Origin: Excoecaria cochinchinensis
Taxonomy: Eukaryota; Streptophyta; Magnoliopsida; Malpighiales; Euphorbiaceae
Length of the DNA stretch: 64,000 bases
Reading direction: 5' to 3'
Assembly (NCBI GenBank): GCA_947683425.1
Contig: CANTUQ010000037.1
Location: 3,224,001-3,288,000 of the forward strand
A program made the position numbers and the translations under genes. The notes under the pieces are model-generated. The model did not search any database. It worked only from the letters and a program-made list of their open reading frames with translations, and had not been told where the DNA came from. Shown here piece after piece: positions 32,958 through 43,239 of the stretch (within the stretch, counting starts at the first letter, position 1; every line of letters starts with the position of its first letter).

Positions 32958-33711
32958 CAATATACATATCAATAATTATGCTTATCATATAATAACATAT
33001 AGTAGCATATAACCATACATGAACATAATCTTCCAGCTCTAAAATAATCATGTACGTTATTTAACATTTATCCTTCTACACTCATATAATCTCATACATG
33101 CACACTTTTTACACCACATGCCTTTATTATATACATTTACCTCAGCATGAAGAAATTCTCTAGCTTAAACATTTATCATATACGCTAAGTGATAACACGT
33201 CACTGCATCTTATATATAGTTATATACATGTACATCCATATACTTTTCATAAATCATAGTTCTACTTATTCATTCACAAGCATATAATTACTATCGTTTG
33301 AATTCACATCGAAGGTGGATACAAGTGCTCTAGATACTGACTAGCAGTATCAAACATCTAGAGACCAAAATCTCAAATCTTTAGATACCCGAAGGTAACA
33401 GGCTCTAGACCCATACGGGCTAACTTTAGACCCAAATGGGCCCAACTCTAATAGCTGCAAACTCTAACCCTTTACAAGCATGCTTATCTATCCACTATTA
33501 TGAATCCTTTAGGCTTATCATATTTACTCTAATCATTATATCATATACTTTGCATGCACTTAAGTATCATTCCAAATCATTATACATCAACCTAATTCAC
33601 TTATTCACTAAGCAAACCATGATCATGCATAAACATTCATTTATTATTCATAATCCAATGCAATAATACACACATATAAGAATAAATAATTTGAATTCAA
33701 AACTCTAAGTA

Positions 33712-33905
33712 ATGTCGCGCTCGTGACCCTTGTTGCGCTCGCGATAGAACTGAAAATACACTGTTGTCACGCTCGCAGACAATGTTGCACTCATGACAGA
33801 ATGCCAAAATGGATTTTGTCGCGCCCGCGATAGAGCTTGCACTCGTGACAAGACTCGGCAAGGCAAACCTTGCCAAAAGGAGCATTCTGTCGCACTCGTG
33901 ACAAA
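33712..33905 (-). repeat. Island of GCGAGCGCGAC-type palindromic words
   Basis: On the minus strand TGTCACGAGTGCGACA, ATCGCGGGCGCGACA, TGTCTGCGAGCGTGACA and ATCGCGAGCGCAACA are spaced 20-50 bases apart in AT-rich sequence. Related islands occur at 40040-40310 and 44540-44870. Confidence 0.75.
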
Positions 33906-35096
33906 ACCTAAATTATGTGTTCAAGCTCCCAACTATACAACTATCATGCACAAACTTTTCACATATCAACCTATAATCACATGCATGACTTCTAAATCAA
34001 CCAAAATCCTGCCACAACAACTACAAGACCATTAAATTCATCTATTTAACATAATCAAATTTCAATTTTAGCCAAAAAGGCATACAAATCATGTAATCAT
34101 ATGCCAATGCCTTTTTCAAGCACTATTAGCAACTAGCACAAGATCATCTTACAATTTATCAAATCATAGTACACTACAAATGATCATTTGAACATCAACT
34201 TACTAACATTAACCACACATAAATTTAACAATTAAAGAGTTGCTGAACTACTTAGAAACTCACAAATTTCCAACTAACTAGACATGCATCTATTAATAGA
34301 AATCATAATAAAAATCCCAAACCTCAAAAGTGTAGCTTGAATAACTTCTCTATCAGCTAAAATCTTTTCATTGCCTTTGTCTTTCCTCTTGTCTAGTGCT
34401 TCTTGCACAAATCAACCAAGAATATTCACTTAATCCAATATTTAAACAATCTCAAAACACATTCCAATTATCAAAGTAGAAGAAGAATACACTAAATCCA
34501 CTCCACCCTTATTTTTTAATCTCTTACTAAACCTCTTCAAATCAATCCAATACTCAAAACCTTAGGTAGTCACATGAAAATAGATGAAGAAACAAGAGAA
34601 AATGAAAATGCAGAAGTGAGAATAAGAGAGAGAGGAAAACCGGACCAACATGCAAGGAATGGGGCAGATTGCCTCCGCTAACTATTTATTGCATGTATCA
34701 AGCTATGTGGCATTCTCTTCTCTTGCCACATGTCTACCTCTTGACATATGTCCCACTCAAAGAAAATATCCCAATCAATCCACGACAATTCTCTCTTTTA
34801 GTCCCTCTTTCTCAATCTTTCTTCTAATTACTTTTTAATTCCTTTCAATTACATCCTCTTTTACTCATAAACTTATACTTATCCAATTACACTTGTACCC
34901 TTATTACGCAATTAAGACTATAATATTTCTAGGGTATAATTTGGGTCTTTACAGGTATTAATGAAAGTGATGAATTAATAAAAAATGAAAAATTTTCATA
35001 TACTATCAACATGCAATAATTGTATAAACCGGAACAATAGTATAAATAAACATGACATACGTAAAGTGTAAGAGTATAAGGGTGTTACATTTTATT

Positions 35097-35108
35097 TGGT
35101 ATCAGAGC
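35097..35108 (+). promoter_or_regulatory. Primer-binding site of the gypsy element (tRNA-Met type)
   Basis: TGGTATCAGAGC, the standard plant LTR retrotransposon primer site, seven bases after the LTR end at 35089. Confidence 0.9.
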
Positions 35109-35379
35109 ATGGTTTAGGCAATTTTAAGATCGAAGTAGGGTTAATGTGATAGAATTAATGCATATACATGCCAATTTATGAATGTAAAGTGATGAAAGGC
35201 TAATGTATGCTTGCTCCTTTTTCTCTTGGCTTTATATCAGAGTCATCGTGAGGAAGAAGTTGCAAAAATCTGAACATTATTTGGATTACATTTTTGTGTT
35301 CATAATTAAAATTCAGCATTTTCATACATTTATGCTCTATTTAGAAAAATAGCTAAAAAAGTTTGAGACACTCAATTCA
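35109..35379 (+). other. Short remnant of gypsy internal sequence
   Basis: About 270 bp of leader after the primer site with no gag frame. It gives way to sequence linked to copia B near 35380, so the rest of this gypsy element is missing. Confidence 0.5.
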
Positions 35380-35397
35380 CCCCCCCCCCCCCCCCCC
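35380..35397. repeat. Homopolymer C run
   Basis: About 18 consecutive C, in the context CTCAATTCAC-(C)n-TCTTG. Confidence 0.95.
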
Positions 35398-35529
35398 TCT
35401 TGTGTGTCTTTAGGACCTATATTAACCAATAAATAAGCAAAAATATAACTTTAATTGAATTCATAAGTGTCAAAACAATAATAGTAAATAACCAAGCATA
35501 TGTATATACATAAAATAATCTCATGCTAA

Positions 35530-35831
35530 TAAGACTTATCTATAATGCCAATCCTATCAACTTGACCAATAAATGTTTTAGGTTGTAATCCTTTAGTTAA
35601 CGGATCTGCTATCATTAGATCAGTTCCAATGTGCTCAATTGACACTTTATGTTTTTACACTTCTTCTTTGATTGACAGGTATTTCAAATCTATGTGTTTA
35701 GCACCCTTAGAATACTTATCATTTTTAGAGAAGAAGACAACTATGAAATTATCACAATAAATTCTTAACGGTTTAGCTATACTGTCGACAATACCTAGCC
35801 CTAAGATAAAGTTTCACAACCATAATGTTTG
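35530..35831 (-). pseudogene. pol: Copia B: RNase H C-terminal part
   Basis: The minus strand reads LGIVDSIAKPLRIYCDN, then FFSKNDKYSKGAKH and SIEHIGTDLMIADPLTKGL with a few stops, the end of copia RNase H. It is separated from the rest of RNase H by the insertion at 35839-36538. No copia LTR is recognised to its left. Confidence 0.85.
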
Positions 35832-36545
35832 AACAGTGGTATTAAAGCATGTGATTAATTCCCACTAACAAGAGTGATTAATGTTACTTATTGGCCGACC
35901 ACCCCAAGGTAATGAATCTCGTGCCAGCTAGATACGGCTGTTAGTTTCTCATATCACCTATGATATTACAAAATAAACCCAGGGAATGCCTTTGCAGAGG
36001 TTACTGGGTTTCTAGAAATAAGACCTCTCCCCCAACCCTTTACTCTAAAACTCCTCAATTAAAGCCTATTTCTCCTTCTAAAATCAAATTTCAAAAAGCA
36101 TTCCATAGGGTATACTAGAGGTGAATCAGAGTGAAAGAAAGCCCTCGCTCACTAACAATCCGGGGAAGAAAGGAAAGAGGTTCGGAAACCTCGAGACGGA
36201 GACAGTCATTAAAGCAGTAAGAGTCGACCCGATCGGAGAGAGATTTCTTTTATCATAGACCAGGTTTCCCTAGGTTTATTTTGCAATTTCATAGGTGATA
36301 TGAGAAACTAACAGCCATATCTAGCTGGCATGAGATCAATTTCTCCTCATCCAGTCTAGCTATCAATCCAAGAGCTAGGATTCACTCCAGCTGGAGTCTT
36401 TATTGTTGCAAAGCCGTGAAAGTTCAAGAGTCAGAGCGGGCGACATCCTACACAATAGTCTACCGATTGTCACATGGAAAGAGCTGGATCACTTTCTTGT
36501 TCACCTGTATGAGATTGCTTTCTGTGGGCGAATGGATCAACAGTG
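35832..36545. mobile_element. 700-bp insertion with internal inverted repeat, class unknown
   Basis: The insertion (35839-36538) splits copia RNase H and is flanked by AACAGTG (35832-35838 and 36539-36545). Its ends do not form obvious terminal inverted repeats. Inside are two inverted arms of about 75 bp, 35914-35990 and 36262-36340, both with GCCAGCTAGATACGGCTG-like and TTAGTTTCTCATATCACC-like sequence. It has no coding capacity. Confidence 0.6.
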
Positions 36546-36937
36546 CCACAAATTTAGCCTCCATAATGGAAGTAATAATGACAAACTATTTTCCACTCTT
36601 CCAAAATATTGCCCATCCTGCTAGTTAGAATAAATAACCGAAAGTAGATTTCTTTGAGTCTACACAACTAGCATAATTTGAATCTAAATAACCAATCATT
36701 TCTAGATTATCTAATTTCCTGTATGTGAACATATAATCCTTGGTTCCTTGTAAATACCTAAGGAATTTCTTTGTAGCTTTCTAGTGATCCATTTCGAGAT
36801 TACTTTGATATTGGCCTAACATTCCAACAGAAAAACTGAAGTACAAGTCTGAATATACATCAGATTCCTAACTATAGATGAATGGGGAATATATTCCATT
36901 TTCTTTTGTTCCAAATCATTCATGGGACATTGCATTT
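36546..36937 (-). pseudogene. pol: Copia B: RNase H N-terminal part
   Basis: The minus strand reads QCPMNDLEQKKMEYIPHSS, VRNLMYIQTCT, KLQRNSLGIYKEPR and VDSKKSTFGYLF with frameshifts, matching the RT-RNase H connection and RNase H of copia. The right edge is the CACTA insertion (TTT duplication at 36935-36937). Confidence 0.85.
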
Positions 36938-37236
36938 CACTACAAAAAAAATCACGATTAGCAACGGAATTTAGGGACGAAAAATTCCATAGTTATCATG
37001 ATCGTTGCTAAATTTAGCAATAAAATTTTTCTATCACTAAATTTATCAATGAAAAAATAGTTTTCGTCACTATTTTATTGAATTTTTATTTTATTTATTT
37101 ATTTTTTAATTATATCTATGAAATGGAACTCTACCAGCCAACATTAGTTAACTCCATTTCTAGTTTGTGATGTACAAACAATTAAAATGCCCACTACTGG
37201 TTTATTTATTTATTTTTAAAAAAATTGATATTGAAC

Positions 37237-37311
<75 letters not shown>
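37237..37311. repeat. (AAT)n microsatellite
   Basis: About 25 AAT units. The overlapping poly-Asn and poly-Leu frames are artefacts. Confidence 0.97.
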
Positions 37312-37985
37312 TCCATGATAAAATTTGGGTTGTGGTCTTGATCAACAAGACCAAAAACAATTTGCAAATGCAGAAATCCAACACCTGAGTCTTTACTTAT
37401 TCATCACTACTGCTCTCGATAAGAATAAGATCCTTCTTCACCTTCTGCCTCTTGCTACTTTATTCTTTTCTTGCTTCTTTCACCATTCAATACCTCATTA
37501 TCGTGATCATTATCGCCTACAAGCTTCTAGCTTTCTTTGAGAATTCTACTCCCGTACCTTTCTATTTTTAGTTTCTCAATTACATTCTCTAACTGAAAAT
37601 AGAAAGAGAAAAATTAGTATCAGGTTGAAAAAAATTATTTTTTAGAGGAAAAAAAAGAAAAATAACTCAGAGGAAAAAAAAAAGAAAACTAACTACCAAT
37701 TGAGTTTCATTGTTCATGAAAAGCTACGGCATGCAAAGATCTAATGAATGAAAGGTTTGTAGACATTGTTATATTATAGAGCATAAAGCATCATAAATTA
37801 CTACTACTACTACTACTGAACCTAAACCATATGCTTTAGATATAAATTCCCATACAAAAAAATAGACTAAATCTTCAATAGCAATTCAAATGTAATAAAT
37901 AAAGGATACAAAGTTTACTACAAGACCATAGCTAGAACTAAAATACTGCCAAGGTTAAGTACTAATCAGCACATCATGAACTTGC

Positions 37986-38630
37986 CTTTTCTGTTAATTT
38001 TGATTTTTGGGCACTGATCATGCTCATCTGTTGTCCAGACAGGATAGAATGAGGGGTTATTCCCTCATGATCGGATGCGAGTTCTTTCTGCAACTTATCA
38101 AGTTTAAGCTTCAATCCAGATAATGTGTGACTACATTTTGCTGTGTTCATTTTATCAAGCTTGCTTTGTTTGCTAGAAATCTCATCTTAACAGTCTTCTT
38201 CCCTACATAAAAATAAAGAAAATTAAAAACATAATATCTATGGTAGCATTATTACATCAACAAAGAGTACTTCAATGCATGGCCATTGAAGAATAATATT
38301 AATGACAAATATTATTAGTTAATGGACATCACAAATATTTCAAGTATCTCTCCTAAAAAGTGAAAGTAAATAAATAAGCATTGAAATATTGGAAACAAGT
38401 GATGAAGGTCCATCAAGAGTTACTAATATAAAATTATTTTTGATTAAGGCACTTCCAAAAATATGTAAAGTAAATGGATCTGGTCTAAAAGGGAAGTCAA
38501 ATTGTCACATAAATACAAATTATAATAGTAAATAGCACATCTTGGATGGATCAAAAGTAAAACCACTATTTATTTGAAGATCTCTGGCACTTGTTTGTTT
38601 GCCATTCTGCTCCTCACTTGAATAAAGATC
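37986..38630 (-). pseudogene. Captured gene fragment in CACTA 1 (unidentified, two exons)
   Basis: The upstream exon at 38541-38630 is 30 codons (DLYSSEEQNGKQTSARDLQ...), preceded by TTTCTTTTTAG. The downstream exon at 37986-38212 is preceded by TTATGTAG and ends AAAAG|GCAAGT, a GC-type donor. It encodes a Lys/Glu/Leu-rich, probably coiled-coil stretch (SGLKLKLDKLQKELASD, HSILSGQQMSMISAQKS) with one in-frame stop near its start. The donor of the upstream exon appears mutated (AAG|ATGTGC). I do not recognise the parent gene. The intron signals suggest a host gene piece captured as genomic DNA. 37390-37980 and 38631-39055 show nothing else. Confidence 0.5.
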
Positions 38631-39055
38631 CTAAAAAGAAAACTCACACAAGATAATAAAGAGTTTATTTTATCCACACAAACCCTAAAGGAAAAACCAA
38701 GAGCAAGCTCAATAATAAACACATAATCACTATGTCATACAATGTGAAATTTTTGGTTGAAAAGTGTTAACGCCTTATTCAACTTCTTTTGAATACCATG
38801 ATTAAACCATATTGGGATCAAAAATTGCTTTTAAAATTCCTATAAAAGTGGTAAGATTTTTGAACCTAGGTGCTTTACAGAAGCAATAAAAATGTCGCTA
38901 TCATAAAAAAATGAAAGAATCCTCCACAGTTAACCAGTCAGCTAGGTCACGTGACTAATGTCTCCCCACTAACAATAAAAAATAAAAATGCAACTCAAGA
39001 GTCCTTTTTTAATTTTAAAAATCTCAATAACCAAGATCCCAAATGGAGTACAATG

Positions 39056-41771
39056 ATGAATGTAACATCCCAATTTGGACCCTAGTAGGATTTGCAGTGT
39101 TATTGTGTAGAGAAGGGCATAAGTGTAATTGGACGAGTGTGAGTTTGGTGCAATTAAGAACTAAATTGAAAAAAGAATTAAAGTTATGAGAGAAAGAATT
39201 ATTTTAGTGACTTAAAGGATATTAGCAAGGACCAAATGAATATTTGCCAAGGATTAAAAGAGATATTGGATAACATATTTAGAATTGGACCTATGGGAGT
39301 GTGACACCTAGCTTTGGTTGGTGGGAGCATTTAATGTGAAGAAGAAAAGAAAGAAAGGAGGAGAGAGAGGGAAAAGGCAGATTTCTGCCCTTATTCCCAT
39401 TCCCCCTCCCTTTCCCATTCTTCTTCTTCTTCTCATTTCCTGCTCCTTCCTCTTCTTCTTGGGTGGATTTCGTTGGATTTTGGCTGGGTTTTGAAGAGGT
39501 ATGTTGAGTGAGCTTATTTTCCTTCTCCTTTTCTTACATTTTGGTTATTTGGGTTTATGATCTAGTGTACTTTGTTTTTTTGGATTTGTGCTAGAATTGG
39601 TGGTAGAGGAAGAGCTAGTGCAAGGAGTGGATTGGTGCATGAAGAGAGAATGATTCCAGCCTCTTAGAGGTTTGGGAGTTTATATGGTTTTTATTTTGTT
39701 TTGTTAATTAGTTAAATTTCTAGAAATTGAGTTGGTAAATAAGTTTATATGCATGTGTTGGTTTGAATTTCTGCAATATATGAATTATGACAAGTAATTA
39801 TAGCATATGAAAGTTGAAATGTGGTTTTGTATGCTTTAAAGTAAAATTCGGAGTTTGTGGTTTTAATAGTGCATTCTTGCCAATTTGAGTGATTCAACGA
39901 GTGTTAATTGTTGTCAATATGAATATTAGCATGTGTAGAATGCTTATATTGAGTGAATTGAGATTATATGCATATTAGATTGATGTTGGTTTGATATGCA
40001 TGAGATGAATTCGAGTTTGGCATTTCCAGGTCTGGGAGCTCATCTTTGTCACGAGTGCAATAGAGAGCTTGGGTTTCGGACTATGGGCGAGAGCTCGGGT
40101 GGCGACCTCCTACCGATCTTCTATCGAGCGTGTTCTGTCACGCTCGAGACAGAGAGCGTAGGAGCTGAGCTCCTACCGAGCTGTGCTTTATGGCGAGTGC
40201 CTCTACAAGCGCGAGCATGACAGAGGCTTTCTGCCCTCTATTGTGAGTGCAATCGTTCGCCATGAGCACGACAGAGGCCTTTTAGCCTTCTGTCGCAGGC
40301 TCGACCCTTCCCTGTTCCACATATATGTTATTATGTTTGAAATTCTTTGCATGATTTCTCACTATAGTAGAGGTACTTGATTGAATGTTAAGTTATAGCA
40401 TGAGATCCTATGTATATTCCAAATGAACTTAAATGTATATGAACTGTATACTTTGTATGGTTTCTCGCTAAGGGTTGGTATATGTTGTGCTTACTTGCCA
40501 TAGCATATTGATCTATGCAGGTTATAATTAGATTATTCGTATTATATTGTCATGATACTTGATCAATGTAAATTTGAGTTAAGTGTTATGTGTGGAGTGT
40601 ACAAGTGTCCGCCTGAATGGTCACAGTAGTGAGTAAATAAGCATGCTTATAAAGGGCTAGTGATTGCAGCTGCTAGTGTGACCCTGTTTGGGTCTAGTGT
40701 GTCACTGTTTGGGTCTAGTGTTTGATACCTTTGGGTATCCCCAGTTTTAAAAATGTTTTGAGGCTTCGATCTCCAGTGTTTGATACTGTTCGCAGTATCC
40801 AGTGTATCTGTATCCACTCCAGATGTAAATTCAGGCTAGTGTTTCATGTTAGTGCGATAAAAAATGTTCGGATATGTGTGCTTGTATTTGAATAAGTGCT
40901 ATATGTATAGTTTTACGTTTGCACGTTGTTCCTAATAATCCCATGGATCTAGTGTATATGTATATGTTATAGTACTTGAAAAGTTATATAAGCGATTAAT
41001 ATGTATACGGTTATCCATAAGATGTAGTAAACTATTGCTGCTTATTGTATATTGAAGTTCATTTATGAGATATTTATATATATTGCATGTTATTAGAGGT
41101 ATATAGTTAAATTTTTGAAATGCTAGTATATATACTTGTATGAGTAATGGTAAGGTATAATTGTATGATGTTCTTACTGAATATTAATGTTTGTTCTTGA
41201 TATGTTTATATGCATGAGTATGTTCTGGAGTGGTAATGATAGATTATTGCATGCTAAGTATATATGAAGTTACATGCGATGTTAAAATATAGCTTAAGTG
41301 TATATTGTCAATTGCATGTTTCTTGTAATATTATTTATAGATTTATTATTATATGTTAATCTTGCTTTATAGTATTATTCTTGATATTATGATAGCGATA
41401 GAAGTCTTTTATATTGTTTTCCTCCCCACTAAGCATTATTGCTTAGCACGAGTGTTTTCCCGTGTAGGTGGCAGGTTCATCTCGGAGTCGGGAATCTGTA
41501 GGTCGGCCACTAGGAGTCCAGTTGATGTTATCATTTTTGTATAGCTCTATATATGTACATGTAAGAGTATAATTGTTCAAGTTTTGTATATGTATATGTA
41601 ATTGTTTAAGAGTTGCTTTTGGTAATGTTGTCGTTTAGTTGTGAGTGATGTAAGTTTAATCGTTATATGTATATTATTTTTGCTCCTGCTTCAGTTGTAC
41701 ATATGAATGTATGTTGTTTGTGCGTGGCACATCGATATCCTCCCAGGGTGGTATTAAGGTGTTACAATGAA
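39056..41771 (+). mobile_element. Gypsy-type solo LTR 1 in CACTA 1
   Basis: The 2706-bp LTR (39061-41766) starts TGTAACATCCCAATTTGG and ends TTAAGGTGTTACA. It is flanked by ATGAA at 39056-39060 and 41767-41771. A CT-rich stretch (39400-39460) marks the probable transcription start. The palindromic-word island is at 40040-40310 and the hairpin motif at 41423-41446. Frames inside (39996-40380) are not genes. Confidence 0.92.
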
Positions 41772-42678
41772 GGTCCATCTTGCATTTTTTCAAATTGCCA
41801 TATGCAGCTGCTTCATTTGGTACTAAGATGTATTGTATCTAACCCAGTCAATGTCGTTACTATAAAATTCATATGTACATATAATTAACCCAAAAAATGA
41901 GACATGAGTTGCTTATTATCGCAATTCAGATTTAGCGTGCAGATGAGATAGTAAGCTGGATGAGGGAAAAAGGCAAGAAAGTGAGAGGTTGGATCTGGTG
42001 CTCGAAAAAGGGAGGGCGATCAGTAAGCATCTACTGGACCGTAAGGGAGGGGGCTAAAACAAGCGATGAATAGAGCAGCGGGGAGCAAATCTAGGCAAGG
42101 TAATGGCAGCAGTGATGGGGTGACGCCTGTGGCAGCGTGGAGTTACGCAAGGGATAGGTAGACTACTTCGAAGTGAGGGAAGGGGAGATGCTAGGGAGAT
42201 CGACGATAGTGGGCGATGCTGGGGGGATCGGCAGTGGTGGGCGACGCAGGGGTGGGGGTGAGAGGTGGAATGGCACGATTGTCATAGGGGTGGAGCAGAT
42301 ATGCAAGGGAGAAGGAGGGAGGGAGGGAGGGAGAAAGAGAATGAGAGAGAGAAAGAGAAAAAAAGTGAGAGGGAGAGGTAGACAAGCAAAAAAGTTTGAC
42401 TTTTTTTTATTTAAATATGTGTTATTTAGTGATAGAAATTCAAATTCCGTTGCTAATTAAAATTAATTGTGATGGACATAAGAGTCTGTTACTAAATTTA
42501 GTGACAGATTTTCAGTGTCCATTGCTAACTAATACTTTTAGCGATGGACAGAAAATTTCGTCGCTAAAATTCAATATTAGCAATGGAAATGTTTTTCCGT
42601 AGCTAATTTTTAGTAACTGTAAAAAACTTTCGTAGCTAATTTTCGTAGCAATTTACATCGCTAATTTTTGGCGCCATA

Positions 42679-42863
42679 TGTAACGACCAGTGGGTCCATC
42701 CCCGAAACATATCCCTTTGGGAGTTGGTTCACCGTGCCGTACTCACTGTCTTTACACTTCCCCTTGTGCATTTTTGCCTTTCGTGGGATTTGAACCCAGG
42801 ACCTAAGGAATAAGTCCTTAATTCATAGAATCCCACTACCATTAGGCTAGACCATTAGGCTAG
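42679..42863 (-). mobile_element. tRNA-derived SINE, copy 1
   Basis: On the minus strand it starts near CTAGCCTAATGGTAGTGGG (box A-like) with box B as GGGTTCAAATCC, then CACGAAAGGC and CACAAGGGGAAGTG, ending GGTCGTTACA. An extra ACCATTAGGCTAG duplication lies at its 5' end. Confidence 0.75.
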
Positions 42864-43042
42864 TCTAGCCTAATGGTAGTGGGATTATATAAATTAAGGA
42901 CTTATTCCCTAGGTCCTGGGTTCGAATCCCACGAAAGGCAAAAATGCACAAGGGGAAGTGTAAAGACCGTGAGTAATGCGCGGTGAACCGACTCCCGACG
43001 GGATATATTCCGGGGATGGACCCACCGGTCGTTACAAAAAAG
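42864..43042 (+). mobile_element. tRNA-derived SINE, copy 2
   Basis: TCTAGCCTAATGGTAGTGG (box A region), GGGTTCGAATCC (box B), and a 3' end GGTCGTTACAAAAAA. It meets copy 1 head to head, making a long inverted repeat centred near 42864. It is not a functional tRNA: acceptor and anticodon stems do not form. Confidence 0.78.
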
Positions 43043-43050
43043 GCACCTTT

Positions 43051-43239
43051 TGTAACGACTGGTGGGTCCATCCGAGGAACATATCCCGTCGGGAGTCGGT
43101 TCACCGCAGGAGTCGGTTTACCGTGCCGTACTCACGGACTTTACACTTCCCCTTGTGCATTTTTGCTTTTCGTGGGATTCAAACCCAGGACCTAGGGAAT
43201 AAGTCCTTAATTCATAGAATCCCACTACCATTAGGCTAG
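43051..43239 (-). mobile_element. tRNA-derived SINE, copy 3
   Basis: Same family as copies 1 and 2, minus strand, separated from copy 2 by about eight bases (GGCACCTT). A short internal duplication, AGTCGGTTYACCG, occurs near 43095-43120. It ends at CCATTAGGCTAG, where gypsy LTR 2 begins. Confidence 0.75.

Larger units (their letters stand above)
32413..34957 (-). mobile_element. Gypsy-type solo LTR, minus orientation
   Basis: The LTR at 32417-34953 starts TGTAAAGACCCAAATT in its own orientation and ends GCACTACCA. GGTA flanks it (32413-32416 and 34954-34957); reading AGGTA would make five bases but uses the last LTR base. It shares a CCCCRCTAAGC hairpin motif, TCTAGACCC-type spacers and the GCGAGCGCGAC islands with the LTRs at 39061 and 43240, so these are one family. 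Confidence 0.75.
27793..35089 (+). mobile_element. Gypsy (chromovirus-type) 5' LTR with nested insertions
   Basis: It starts TGTAATGGTCC and ends GGGTGTTACA. Two nested solo LTRs (28841-30349 and 32417-34953) are inside it; without them the LTR is about 3.2 kb. It has a TATA box (28386) and is followed after seven bases by a tRNA-Met-type primer site. The 28413-28840 part matches the LTR fragment attached to the pol remnant at 10868, so both belong to one family. Confidence 0.8.

Noticed and set aside
37167..37388. Poly-Asn frame (and poly-Leu on the other strand)
   Set aside because: AAT microsatellite.
39996..40380. Cys/Arg-containing frames
   Set aside because: They lie within a solo LTR and cover the palindromic-word island; no homologous frame in the sister LTRs.
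42770..42960. tRNA gene candidates (GGTTCGAATCC box B)
   Set aside because: Acceptor and anticodon stems do not form, and three copies share a non-tRNA tail ending GTTACAAAA; tRNA-derived SINEs.
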